DNA of 39,842 nucleotides, from assembly GCF_001477495.1 (NCBI RefSeq), contig NZ_LDTF01000001.1, forward strand, positions 1 to 39,842, written 5' to 3'. The stretch comes from Sphingomonas yabuuchiae. Lineage in GTDB: Bacteria; Pseudomonadota; Alphaproteobacteria; Sphingomonadales; Sphingomonadaceae. The position numbers were made by a program, and so were the translations under genes. Positions 32,482 through 39,798 of this stretch are shown one piece after another (position 1 is the first letter of the stretch; every line of letters begins with the position of its first letter). The notes beneath the pieces were generated by a model. That model did no database searches and was not told where the DNA came from. It saw nothing but the letters and a program-made list of their open reading frames with translations.

Positions 32482-34037
32482 TGGGGGATGCCGTGCAGTC
32501 CAGTAGTCAGCATTCAACTAGCGCTTGTGCGTTTCTGTTCGACGGGAGTGTTGAAGGGCTACCTGATCCGCAGCTGGCCTACTTCACGAGCGAAGTGCTG
32601 GCCGCGCTCGGAACGGCCGATCCTTCGGGGCGCACACGGTCGCAATTTCGGGTGGGATTGCCGACCTTGTCCGGATTCGCCGAGCGAACGACCGGGGTCC
32701 ATGGCTTCGAGCGCGGGAGTGGCCGCACGGTGTCACACGACAAGGACATCTATAAATATGTGATCTGGGAGTGGCTCGATTCAATGGAAGCGGATTGGCA
32801 CAGCGTCGATCGCCAGTCGGGGTTGGACATCTTCAGGCTGCATACTGGTGAGTGCGTCGCGCTCTCCGCGATCGATTCCGATATCCGTGATGCGATCGAT
32901 ATCAGCTTGCGCGCGATCCCCGGCTATGTCGGCGCCTTCGTGATCGATCCTGGCAATCCCGTCCATCGCGGCGGCTTCTTCGACAATCTAATCTACGCGG
33001 CCGCGATCGAGGGCGGGACAATCGTGCAGGAGCTTAGCTACGAGGGTGAGCAGGATTGGCCTCTGGAGGGGTCAGCCACCTTCAAACCCGGCGGTCCGGT
33101 CTGGCAACCTTCTGGTTGGCTGGCGAGCTCCGGGCCGGAGGGGTTGCCGCGCGGTTCGGTCTCCGAACGCGGTAAGAAAGCTGCTGAGGGTGTGGCGCGC
33201 AAACAGGCGGGGACTGTCGAACAGCGGGTTCTCGAAGAGATGAGCCGGGCCTTCTTCTTGAACGCCGGACGCAAGACTTTCGAGTTCAAGGCGGTCGCGG
33301 AATCGTCCGACATCCTCCAGGCGATCATGCCGGAAGGCAAGTTCACCAAATATCTGTTCGACCGTGCCAGCAAGGATGGGAAGTCGAAGGCGGCCTTCCT
33401 GATCGATGATCTCGGTATCGATCCCGAGGACTGGCGATATCTGGCCGCGCAATTCTACTCGGGTCTGCTGATAGCCGAACCCAATGCGGTGAAGCTCAAT
33501 GAGTGGAAGACCGGATATGGCGCCCGCTTCGATGTGCCGATGCGCATCCGCAACCGCGCGGGGAAGACGGCTGTGATCGTTACTGGATGGAATATGAACC
33601 CCGGTGCGCTGCCGTCACTTTCCACCGCATATCCCGGTCCGCGCGACGCGGAGGCAATCGAGCCGGGCGAGCCGCCGATCCTACCGCCGGGCGCGCGCGG
33701 CGATGCTGAGTGGTCGCAGCTCTGGGGGTGGGCGACCGCGGCGGGCGTCCAGGCTGGCGAGAGCCACGTGCCGACGCCCATGTTTCTTTCCGGAATCGCG
33801 GCGATTTCAGAAGGCGAATGCGGGACTGCGTTGGTGCGTGTGTTTGACGCCAGGCGTGGGCTCGCGCGTTGGCTGAAAAGGGAAGGCCTCGGCGATACGG
33901 ACGGCTATGGTGGGGTGGTCGCGTTCAGTCCCATTCCCAGTCAATCGATCGACCGCGCAAAAGTTTGGGCGCAGACCGTGGCGTCCATTCTCCGCCTCAA
34001 TGGTATCGAGGCCGACGTTCAGTCGTTCGACAGCTAA
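32481..34037 (+). CDS. Uncharacterised protein with DUF6883-like domain, 518 residues
   Basis: Starts at the ATG at 32481 within the TGATG junction with the preceding gene. Residues about 282-386 look like the DUF6883 domain: IMPEGKFTKYLFDRASKDGK, KAAFLIDDLGIDPEDWRYL, then YGARFDVPMRIRNRAGKTAV and LSTAYPG. This domain of unknown function occurs at the ends of polymorphic-toxin-like proteins and in accessory loci. The N-terminal 250 residues (GFERGSGRTVSHDKDIYKYV, AFVIDPGNPVHRGGFFDNLI) and the C-terminal 130 match nothing I know. No signal peptide or membrane segment is seen, so it should be cytosolic. It is convergent with the RES-domain gene. The pair could be a toxin or defence module; this is inference. 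Confidence 0.65.
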   Translation: MGDAVQSSSQHSTSACAFLFDGSVEGLPDPQLAYFTSEVLAALGTADPSGRTRSQFRVGLPTLSGFAERTTGVHGFERGSGRTVSHDKDIYKYVIWEWLDSMEADWHSVDRQSGLDIFRLHTGECVALSAIDSDIRDAIDISLRAIPGYVGAFVIDPGNPVHRGGFFDNLIYAAAIEGGTIVQELSYEGEQDWPLEGSATFKPGGPVWQPSGWLASSGPEGLPRGSVSERGKKAAEGVARKQAGTVEQRVLEEMSRAFFLNAGRKTFEFKAVAESSDILQAIMPEGKFTKYLFDRASKDGKSKAAFLIDDLGIDPEDWRYLAAQFYSGLLIAEPNAVKLNEWKTGYGARFDVPMRIRNRAGKTAVIVTGWNMNPGALPSLSTAYPGPRDAEAIEPGEPPILPPGARGDAEWSQLWGWATAAGVQAGESHVPTPMFLSGIAAISEGECGTALVRVFDARRGLARWLKREGLGDTDGYGGVVAFSPIPSQSIDRAKVWAQTVASILRLNGIEADVQSFDS

Positions 34038-34086
34038 GACGTCCGATCTCGTCTGCTGAATGGCCCATATCGCGGCACCCTAGTGG

Positions 34087-35541
34087 TCAAAACATCCCGT
34101 GATCTTCCCACTCATCGAACTCGACATGTATTGGGTGAGTAACATAGCGAATACCATCGACCCGCATCCGCCACACATCATGGTCACCAATGCGCAAAGC
34201 AGGACCAGGATCGGGAACGGCGTTTATCGGCTCCCATAGGTCGGCCAGCCAATTATCCTCGTCATTCGGATCATGGGCTGGGGCGTTCGCATTGTCGGCG
34301 GCTGGTGCTTCGAAGGTGACCATGTCGCGGTCGTGCTGCTCGTCCTCGTCGGCATCCTCGTCAGTACGCGCTGGGCGATGATGGAAGTAGCGGATCTTCC
34401 GCTCGGTCTCCTCGTCTGCGCCTTCGACCGAAGCCGCGTTCGGGAACAGCACGACATTGTTGGCGGAATCGGTGATCTGCGCAGAGCCGAACACGATGCC
34501 GTCGATCCCCGGCTCGGCGCGCGACCAGAGGTATTCGGCGATGACTTGGGTAGGCAGATAGTCGAGCGTCTCACGTCCGGGAATGACCGCGCGCCTGATC
34601 TCGGCATGGAAGCCGCGCATGAATGCCGAATAGGCCATGCGTTGAGCATAATGCTCGTCGAAATAGCTCATTCGCTCGGGATCGGCTTCGAGGCGGGTCA
34701 GGTCGAGCACACGCAACGGTCTGAGGATCTCGAACCGGCCGACGATCGCGAACCCGCCGACCGGGGTGCGCAGTTCGGCAACACAGGTATCTCGGTCGAA
34801 CGAGCCGTAGAACACGCTGATCCCCGTAGCATTCATCCGCCCCGACCCGGCAACGCCGGGTGGTGGGGCACCGAGCTGGCGGCGCCGCTGGCGGTAGATC
34901 TTCTCCTGCTCGCCGCGCTCATTGGCGTCGCGGGCACGGAAGATGTGCGTGTGGTCGGTGTCGGGGCCGATAGTGCGGATCGCGCTGCCCGGCGGCCATT
35001 CTTCTCGCAGGATCGGTCCAAAGATCTCGTCGAGCACATGCGCGCTCTGGTCGAGGAAGAAGCGCCGCTGATGCTTCAGCTCGTCGCAGAAACTCTCCCA
35101 GTCGCGTCCGAACCAGTCATCTTCAGCGCCGAGGATGGTGTAGATGTCGGAGGTATCGTCATAATAGTCGAACCCGCCATCGTTGACGTGAAAGCGGTGG
35201 CGTTCGGCAAGGGCGGAGACGAGGTCGCGGCCGATCTCGTCGGTGTCGGCCTCGAGGATCTCGGTCATGATCTGGCTGGGGTATTCGCCATTCGGCGCCC
35301 AGTCGGGATTGCCATCGCGCACCACGAACCCGGCCTCGGCTTCGCCGACAATGTTCTGGAACACCGGATCGACCCGGCGAGCGAGATCGCCGATGCGGAT
35401 CGCCGCCCTGCGCGTCCGGCAATAGCTGCAGGTGCGTCGCGGTTGATCGGCCCGGATTTCGGCGCTGACGATATCTTCGCTGATACATTGCCAGCATACG
35501 TTCAGCGGTGCTTGGCGGTTATGGTGGATCGGGCGGCGCAT
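34087..35541 (-). CDS. RES-domain protein with N-terminal zinc ribbon, putative NAD-degrading toxin
   Basis: Protein of 484 residues. A zinc ribbon (CWQC at 16-19, CSYC at 38-41) begins a helical N-terminal region of the HEPN/RES-NTD kind (RRVDPVFQNIVGEAEAGFVV). The RES domain covers about 198-368: HIFRARDANE with the conserved arginine, GISVFYGSFDRDTCVAELR with Tyr245 and Glu256, and DGIVFGSAQ with Ser353, followed by NNVVLFPN. Characterised RES toxins phosphorolyse NAD+. A long acidic tail of about 115 residues (TDEDADEDEQHDRDM) is unusual. There is no Xre-type antitoxin beside it, unlike usual RES-Xre pairs. It is divergent from a nuclease-like gene 132 bp away. The ATG at 35541 lacks a clear ribosome-binding site. 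Confidence 0.8.
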   Translation of the reverse strand: MRRPIHHNRQAPLNVCWQCISEDIVSAEIRADQPRRTCSYCRTRRAAIRIGDLARRVDPVFQNIVGEAEAGFVVRDGNPDWAPNGEYPSQIMTEILEADTDEIGRDLVSALAERHRFHVNDGGFDYYDDTSDIYTILGAEDDWFGRDWESFCDELKHQRRFFLDQSAHVLDEIFGPILREEWPPGSAIRTIGPDTDHTHIFRARDANERGEQEKIYRQRRRQLGAPPPGVAGSGRMNATGISVFYGSFDRDTCVAELRTPVGGFAIVGRFEILRPLRVLDLTRLEADPERMSYFDEHYAQRMAYSAFMRGFHAEIRRAVIPGRETLDYLPTQVIAEYLWSRAEPGIDGIVFGSAQITDSANNVVLFPNAASVEGADEETERKIRYFHHRPARTDEDADEDEQHDRDMVTFEAPAADNANAPAHDPNDEDNWLADLWEPINAVPDPGPALRIGDHDVWRMRVDGIRYVTHPIHVEFDEWEDHGMF

Positions 35542-35673
35542 CGTTTCAATTCATCATCGCGGTGATGCAATCGCAAGACAATTCACAAGCGCTACTTGTC
35601 ATCGGGCAAGACGAACCAATCTCCTATTTGAGGCATCGCAGCTGCAAGCGACGCCAGCGGGGGAGGCGCGGGT

Positions 35674-37125
35674 CTGAGCAAGATTACATCGGCAGTCCGG
35701 TTCTCGCGGCATTTCGGTATCGATCCGGCGCGGCTTGCTGCAGCCGGCGTGCTCGATCCGACCCTCAACGTCGATACTGCCTTGTTCATCGACCCGATGC
35801 TGCTCGAGCACAGCAGCCATGCCGAAATCCGGGAGGGCGCGCGCGGCTCGTATGAGAAGCATTTCTCTATGGCGATCAAATTGCTCGCTGCAGCCAAGGC
35901 AAAGGGCGACGTGGCCTGGCGTAATGCCGAGCGCCTCCTGTCCTTCCCCGAGATCAACGGCACGTGCCTCGGCTATGGCACCACCTCGGTCGCGGGGAGC
36001 GGATCGGGACCGCAGGCGACCGCAAGCCTGATCGAAACAGCCCGCGACATCGTCGCGCTCGGCATCACCGATCCTGACCTTTTTGCCGCCATGGCGTTGT
36101 TCGAGGAAGGCTTCGGACCCGACCGCATCAGCGACATGACCACCAACGTTATATTCGAGGATCTGCTGGGGTTTAACACGCGCGTCCTCGCGACGCTCGA
36201 CGTGCCTCTCCAAGTACACATGCTACGTTTGAAGAATGGCAAAAGCTATTCCGCGAAGCTGCCCGCCAACCCGTTCATCCGCGGCAATGGCCCCGTCATC
36301 TTGGTGCCGGCAGACATCCTGCGGGCGCTGCCGATCGCCAAAGACTGGGCCGACATTAGCACAGCCGCCTCACACAATGCTGAGTTGCGCTCGCGGGTGA
36401 ATGATCACGTCGCCGCACTTTGGCAGGCCAAGACGCTCAAGGACAAGGAAGAACTCAAGCGCTGGGCGATGTCGGGCACCAGCGCTTTCAAGACCGTGCT
36501 CGAGATGCTGCGCGGGGCAAATCCGAAGCCGTATGACATGGCGGGCGATCCATTTGGCGAGCTTGTCTGGCGCAGGATCGCCGAGGAGATCGCCGCCAGC
36601 GAACCGCGATCGATCACCCCGCTGCGGTCGGCGGACGCGCCCGGCGTCTGCGCGGTCGTCGAGGACATCATCGCCCAGTTTCGCTTCCTGATCGAGGACC
36701 GCCGCTTGTCGGAAGAACTCTATTACCAGGGCAAGCCGCGCCCGGAGAAATCGGCCCAGCGCCTCTTCTTCGCGATCGCCTACGCCTATTGCAAAGCGAA
36801 CAATATCGACGTGACGCCCGAAGCCGATACCGGCAACGGTCCGGTCGATTTCAAACTCTCGACCGGATTCACCTCACGCGTGCTCGTCGAGATCAAGCTA
36901 TCGACCAACACCAAGCTGGTCTCGGGCTACACCAAGCAGCTCGAACGATACTTGGACGCTGAGGAAACTGCTGCGGGCTATTATGTCGTGCTCGACGTCG
37001 GCCAGATGGGCCAGAAACACGAACGGCTGATTGCGGCGCGCAACGATGCCATGTTGGCCGGACAGAAAGTGTCGCCGATTAAGTTAATTGATGGAACGCG
37101 CAGACAGTCGGCGAGCAAGCTATGA
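35674..37125 (+). CDS. Uncharacterised protein with C-terminal PD-(D/E)XK nuclease domain, probable CTG start
   Basis: Protein of 483 residues. I place the start at CTG 35674 because GGGGGAGG lies 7 bp before it, the frame upstream is closed at 35629 without ATG, GTG or TTG, and the added 25 residues (SKITSAVRFSRHFGIDPARL) read as a real N-terminus; a GTG at 35749 is the first ordinary start. The C-terminal domain has a PD-(D/E)XK pattern: GPVDFKLSTG (Asp392), VLVEIKLS (Glu406, Lys408) and YTKQLERYLDAEE (Gln422). The first 350 residues are helical and match nothing I know. It is divergent from the RES-domain gene, so a shared system is possible. Substrate unknown; restriction or abortive infection are guesses. 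Confidence 0.7.
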   Translation: MSKITSAVRFSRHFGIDPARLAAAGVLDPTLNVDTALFIDPMLLEHSSHAEIREGARGSYEKHFSMAIKLLAAAKAKGDVAWRNAERLLSFPEINGTCLGYGTTSVAGSGSGPQATASLIETARDIVALGITDPDLFAAMALFEEGFGPDRISDMTTNVIFEDLLGFNTRVLATLDVPLQVHMLRLKNGKSYSAKLPANPFIRGNGPVILVPADILRALPIAKDWADISTAASHNAELRSRVNDHVAALWQAKTLKDKEELKRWAMSGTSAFKTVLEMLRGANPKPYDMAGDPFGELVWRRIAEEIAASEPRSITPLRSADAPGVCAVVEDIIAQFRFLIEDRRLSEELYYQGKPRPEKSAQRLFFAIAYAYCKANNIDVTPEADTGNGPVDFKLSTGFTSRVLVEIKLSTNTKLVSGYTKQLERYLDAEETAAGYYVVLDVGQMGQKHERLIAARNDAMLAGQKVSPIKLIDGTRRQSASKL

Positions 37126-37340
37126 CCGCGCCGCCTCGTTTTGATGCATGAACGAATAGCAGCTTTCGGTATAAATCCGAAGGGTTCGGAATGACCGATA
37201 TTGGGCCGCGTAGCTGCCGTCGCGAGCTTTATGAACAAGCGTCCGCCTACGTTGTTTGCGCGCCCGAAAGCGGACCGGCAGCTCTCCACCATGAATGCCG
37301 ATCAACTTCCTATCGGTATGTCCTGTAGCTTACCCTGATA

Positions 37341-38078
37341 CTATGCCACCACGATAACATGTATGGTTCGACCGCATACCATCACGTGGTTGGTTTGGAA
37401 TGCTTGCGCGTCTTTGGCGCCTTGGCCCAAAAACCATCGCTGTGCTGGCACGGCGAACGCGACATTCGGATGAGGCAATCCACATCGATCGGCCGTCACG
37501 CTCATGCCTGGTGGATTCGACCGGACGAACCAACGATGGTTCAGGGCGGCTGACCGTCTGAACCATCGGCGCCCGTCCGCTTCTTCGACGACAAGGGCGA
37601 ATGCCGCAGGATGAACATCGGCAAGCCGCAAGGCGGCAGCCATCGCGCTGACGCCGAACGTGCTGGCAACTTGATAAACGAGACCGAATGACATCGGGAT
37701 GCCAGCGACCAATGGTTCCAGCATGAAGCGGGGCATGAGCAGGTCGGCAGCATACCCGTCCGCCTCGCGTTCACAGCCTGCCGCTCCGTCTTGCTGTTCG
37801 GCAACATGGCAGATCAGCCGCCGGCCGCGATGATGGTGCCAATGACCGAGCTCATGCGCGACGGAGAAACGCTGCCGGACGCGGCTGGCACGGTCGTCGA
37901 CCGTGATGATTGCCCGGTCGCCCAGACCGACGATCCGCGCATCGCCAACGCCAAGACGACGATAGCGCACCGTCACGCCGACGGCACAGGCGATGACCTC
38001 GACATCGATCTCGCCCGGTTTGGTGATGCCGAGGTCATGCAGCAGACGCTCGGCAGGCGGTACGACTTTTGCCGTCAC
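37341..38078 (-). CDS. ImmA/IrrE family metallo-endopeptidase
   Basis: Zinc protease of the gluzincin-like ImmA/IrrE family, 245 residues. The zinc motif is HELGH at 75-79 (RFSVAHELGHWHHHRG), with the third ligand likely Glu105 in EREADGYAADLLMP. An N-terminal helical segment resembles the family's usual start (ERLLHDLGITKPGEIDVEVIA). The C-terminal 100 residues are a separate small domain (RRWFRRSAALNHRWFV). In characterised mobile elements such as ICEBs1, ImmA cleaves a repressor and triggers element gene expression. Here its ATG overlaps the upstream gene by 4 nt. It is the third gene of the sigma-like/116-residue/ImmA operon, so a role in controlling that operon is a fair inference. Confidence 0.87.
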   Translation of the reverse strand: MTAKVVPPAERLLHDLGITKPGEIDVEVIACAVGVTVRYRRLGVGDARIVGLGDRAIITVDDRASRVRQRFSVAHELGHWHHHRGRRLICHVAEQQDGAAGCEREADGYAADLLMPRFMLEPLVAGIPMSFGLVYQVASTFGVSAMAAALRLADVHPAAFALVVEEADGRRWFRRSAALNHRWFVRSNPPGMSVTADRCGLPHPNVAFAVPAQRWFLGQGAKDAQAFQTNHVMVCGRTIHVIVVA

Positions 38079-38425
38079 GCAGGGCGGTCGCCTGCTTCGT
38101 GGTCAAGTTCGGCCAGGTCGTCGATCAGGTCGTCGATGTCGTGGTCGTCGTTGCCACGGGCAGCGAGGGTCAGGCGGAGGTCGGCATCGCCCGACATGGC
38201 TTGCTGCAATTGCGCCCGGAGACGCGCCCGATCGATCGGGACGACCCGGGCATCAGAGCCGGCATCGAGTTTAGCGCGGATTGCGCGCAGGTTCGCCTTC
38301 TTTACTGCCAGCTGTGCCTGCGCGATCTCCGCCTGCAGGTCGGCCAGATCCGGTTCAACGTCCTCACCGTCGAGGAAGTCGTCCAGCAGTCGCAGCTGCG
38401 CCAGTTCGTCCACATCGGCGGTCAT
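38075..38425 (-). CDS. Uncharacterised helical protein, 116 residues
   Basis: Sits between the sigma-like gene and the ImmA/IrrE gene, overlapping both by 4 nt (ATGA at each junction). The protein is acidic at both ends (DDFLDGEDVEPDLADL; DDHDIDDLIDDLAELDHEA), with a central heptad-like helix AEIAQAQLAVKKANLRAIRA that could form a coiled coil. It looks like a binding partner rather than an enzyme. Its position suggests it could be an anti-sigma factor, a repressor or the protease substrate, but nothing in the sequence proves this. No family recognised. Confidence 0.7.
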   Translation of the reverse strand: MTADVDELAQLRLLDDFLDGEDVEPDLADLQAEIAQAQLAVKKANLRAIRAKLDAGSDARVVPIDRARLRAQLQQAMSGDADLRLTLAARGNDDHDIDDLIDDLAELDHEAGDRPA

Positions 38426-39051
38426 GGTATGCTCCTGTCCTTGGCGGCGGCCGCCAACTTGCGCTGCAATTGCTTGCGCAACGATGCGAGGCCCTTGGCG
38501 TCGAGCCCCAGCCGGTTCTGCAAGGCGATGCCCTTCTCACCGTCGAGCACCGCATCCAGCAGCGTGACCAGTTGCGGGTCGTTCCCCATCGACTGCTGGA
38601 TCGCGGCGAGGGTCCGCCGGTAATGCAGCGCATCATGGCCGACCTGCTCCGGACTGGGCGCCAACGAGGCCATCGCCAGCGTATCGTCGTCGAGGTCGAG
38701 CGAGACCGGGTGCAGGCCGTCGCGTTCGGCTTCGCGTTCCTGCGAGGTCAGGCTGCGCATGATTCCGATCAGGAAGCTCACGATGTCGTAGCCGCGCCGA
38801 CATTGGCGACGACCATCGAGCGCCCGGACGAACGCCTCCTGCCGCAGGTCACCGGCAAGCATGTAGTGCCCCTGCGCCAGATAGCGCGATCGCCGCAGCA
38901 GACGCTGATGGTCGGTTGTCGTCAGTGCCCCCAGCATCGCGTTGACCTCGGCAGTCGAATAGACATCGGCGGGCGGCTGAACCGGTGTTGCTGTCGGCGT
39001 GACGGCTGAGATGACGGCCTCCCTTACTCTATAAAGCGGACGGCTCGGCAT
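38422..39051 (-). CDS. RNA polymerase sigma-70-like protein of the element, start uncertain
   Basis: Up to 209 residues. About 65-105 resembles sigma region 2 (YLAQGHYMLAGDLRQEAFVRAL, then RRGYDIVSFLIGIMRSLTSQ), and the C-terminus (LLDAVLDGEKGIALQNRLGLDAKGLASLRKQLQRKLA) resembles a region-4 helix-turn-helix. Similar proteins occur as sigma-like genes in sphingomonad mobile elements, and DNA binding is likely. The ATG at 39051 has no ribosome-binding site and lies inside a large palindrome. AAGGGAGG at 39018-39025 instead sits 5 bp before an ATC (39012), and the next in-frame ATG is at 38937. The true start is therefore open. First gene of the three-gene operon. Confidence 0.7.
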   Translation of the reverse strand: MPSRPLYRVREAVISAVTPTATPVQPPADVYSTAEVNAMLGALTTTDHQRLLRRSRYLAQGHYMLAGDLRQEAFVRALDGRRQCRRGYDIVSFLIGIMRSLTSQEREAERDGLHPVSLDLDDDTLAMASLAPSPEQVGHDALHYRRTLAAIQQSMGNDPQLVTLLDAVLDGEKGIALQNRLGLDAKGLASLRKQLQRKLAAAAKDRSIP

Positions 39052-39117
39052 TCTCGGACAGAAGCATGAAATATTTATTGGCCGCTGTCCGAATTCGTGA
39101 GGTCGTCCGCTTTATAG
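39029..39117. promoter_or_regulatory. 89-bp composite palindrome: two nested perfect inverted repeats with one centre
   Basis: Outer arms: CTATAAAGCGGACG (39029-39042) and its exact complement CGTCCGCTTTATAG (39104-39117). Inner arms: TCGGACAG (39054-39061) and CTGTCCGA (39085-39092). Both pairs are centred on 39073. Each half thus holds two CGGAC motifs 18 bp apart in the same orientation, and the 23-bp centre is AT-rich. It lies directly upstream of the sigma-like operon and is its probable control region, or a site for an element protein acting on DNA (replication, transfer or recombination). Confidence 0.8.
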
Positions 39118-39157
39118 GTAGAGAGGTTCTGTCACCGGGATGTTGAGCCGTCATGAT

Positions 39158-39179
39158 CGGTCGACGCGATGATCGACCG
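39158..39179. promoter_or_regulatory. Inverted repeat downstream of the 164-residue gene
   Basis: CGGTCGA, eight bases, TCGACCG: a perfect 7-bp inverted repeat 20 bp after the stop of the leftward gene at 39200. No T run follows, so it is a weak terminator candidate at best, or a second protein-binding site beside the large palindrome. Confidence 0.4.
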
Positions 39180-39199
39180 ACCGTGTCAGCCAGTTTGGA

Positions 39200-39694
39200 T
39201 CAGGCTGCCAGCGGCCGGGTCCGGACGGCGGCGTGATCGGCGAAGGCCGCACCGCGAGCGACCAGCTTAGCGAGCCGCGCCTCGGCGCGGGCGATGCCAT
39301 CGTCACGGTCAGCCGGCTGGTTGGCCAGTTGGATCAGTTCGCCAGGTGCGAGCCGGTACGCCTTGCGGATGCCGGGCTGCGGCAGGATGATCGCCCGTGA
39401 TCCATTGCGGCTCAGATACAGGCGGCAGTCGGTCTGCAGGTGGCAGATGCTGTCACGTACCGCGCACAGCGTGATGCCGGTCAACTGGTAGCCGTCTTCG
39501 GCATCGGCAAAATCCAGATACACCAGATCGTTGCCGCTGCTGTGCGCGATGGCGCCCATCCGCAGCCGCCCTTCGGCTCCGCCCATTTCGCCGGCGAGGA
39601 TCGCCGCGCCGGGCTTCATCGTGCGGCTGCCGACCAGCATCTGGGCGACGGCCTCGGTGTGGCGGCGGATGATCGCGGTCTTGTCGGTCGTCAT
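39200..39694 (-). CDS. Uncharacterised element protein, 164 residues
   Basis: I chose the ATG at 39694 (MTTDKTAIIRRHTEAVAQML) because GGAGAAG lies 6 bp before it; other in-frame starts reach 39802. The sequence is a compact alpha/beta protein (NDLVYLDFADAEDGYQLTGI, CHLQTDCRLYLSRNGSRAI, AYRLAPGELIQLANQPA) with an Ala/Arg-rich C-terminal helix. No signal peptide, membrane span or catalytic motif is seen, and I recognise no family. It lies between the palindrome and a further leftward gene that is cut by the window edge, from which it may be co-transcribed. Confidence 0.65.
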   Translation of the reverse strand: MTTDKTAIIRRHTEAVAQMLVGSRTMKPGAAILAGEMGGAEGRLRMGAIAHSSGNDLVYLDFADAEDGYQLTGITLCAVRDSICHLQTDCRLYLSRNGSRAIILPQPGIRKAYRLAPGELIQLANQPADRDDGIARAEARLAKLVARGAAFADHAAVRTRPLAA

Positions 39695-39798
39695 TATCGT
39701 CTTCTCCATTTTCATCCCCGGATCGGGGACCATCCTCCTTCCTTCGTATCTTGCCCCCGGCAGGCGGGCGGGACCGCTGCGGATCCCGCCCGTCATGC

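Noticed and set aside
34273..35565. 430-codon open frame opposite the RES-domain gene
   Set aside because: The minus strand carries recognisable RES and zinc-ribbon motifs; the plus frame has shadow composition.
37126..37340. Possible small gene (61 codons, minus strand) between the PD-(D/E)XK-type and ImmA genes
   Set aside because: Arg-rich frame without ribosome-binding site; it looks like decayed repeat sequence of a kind common in sphingomonad gaps.
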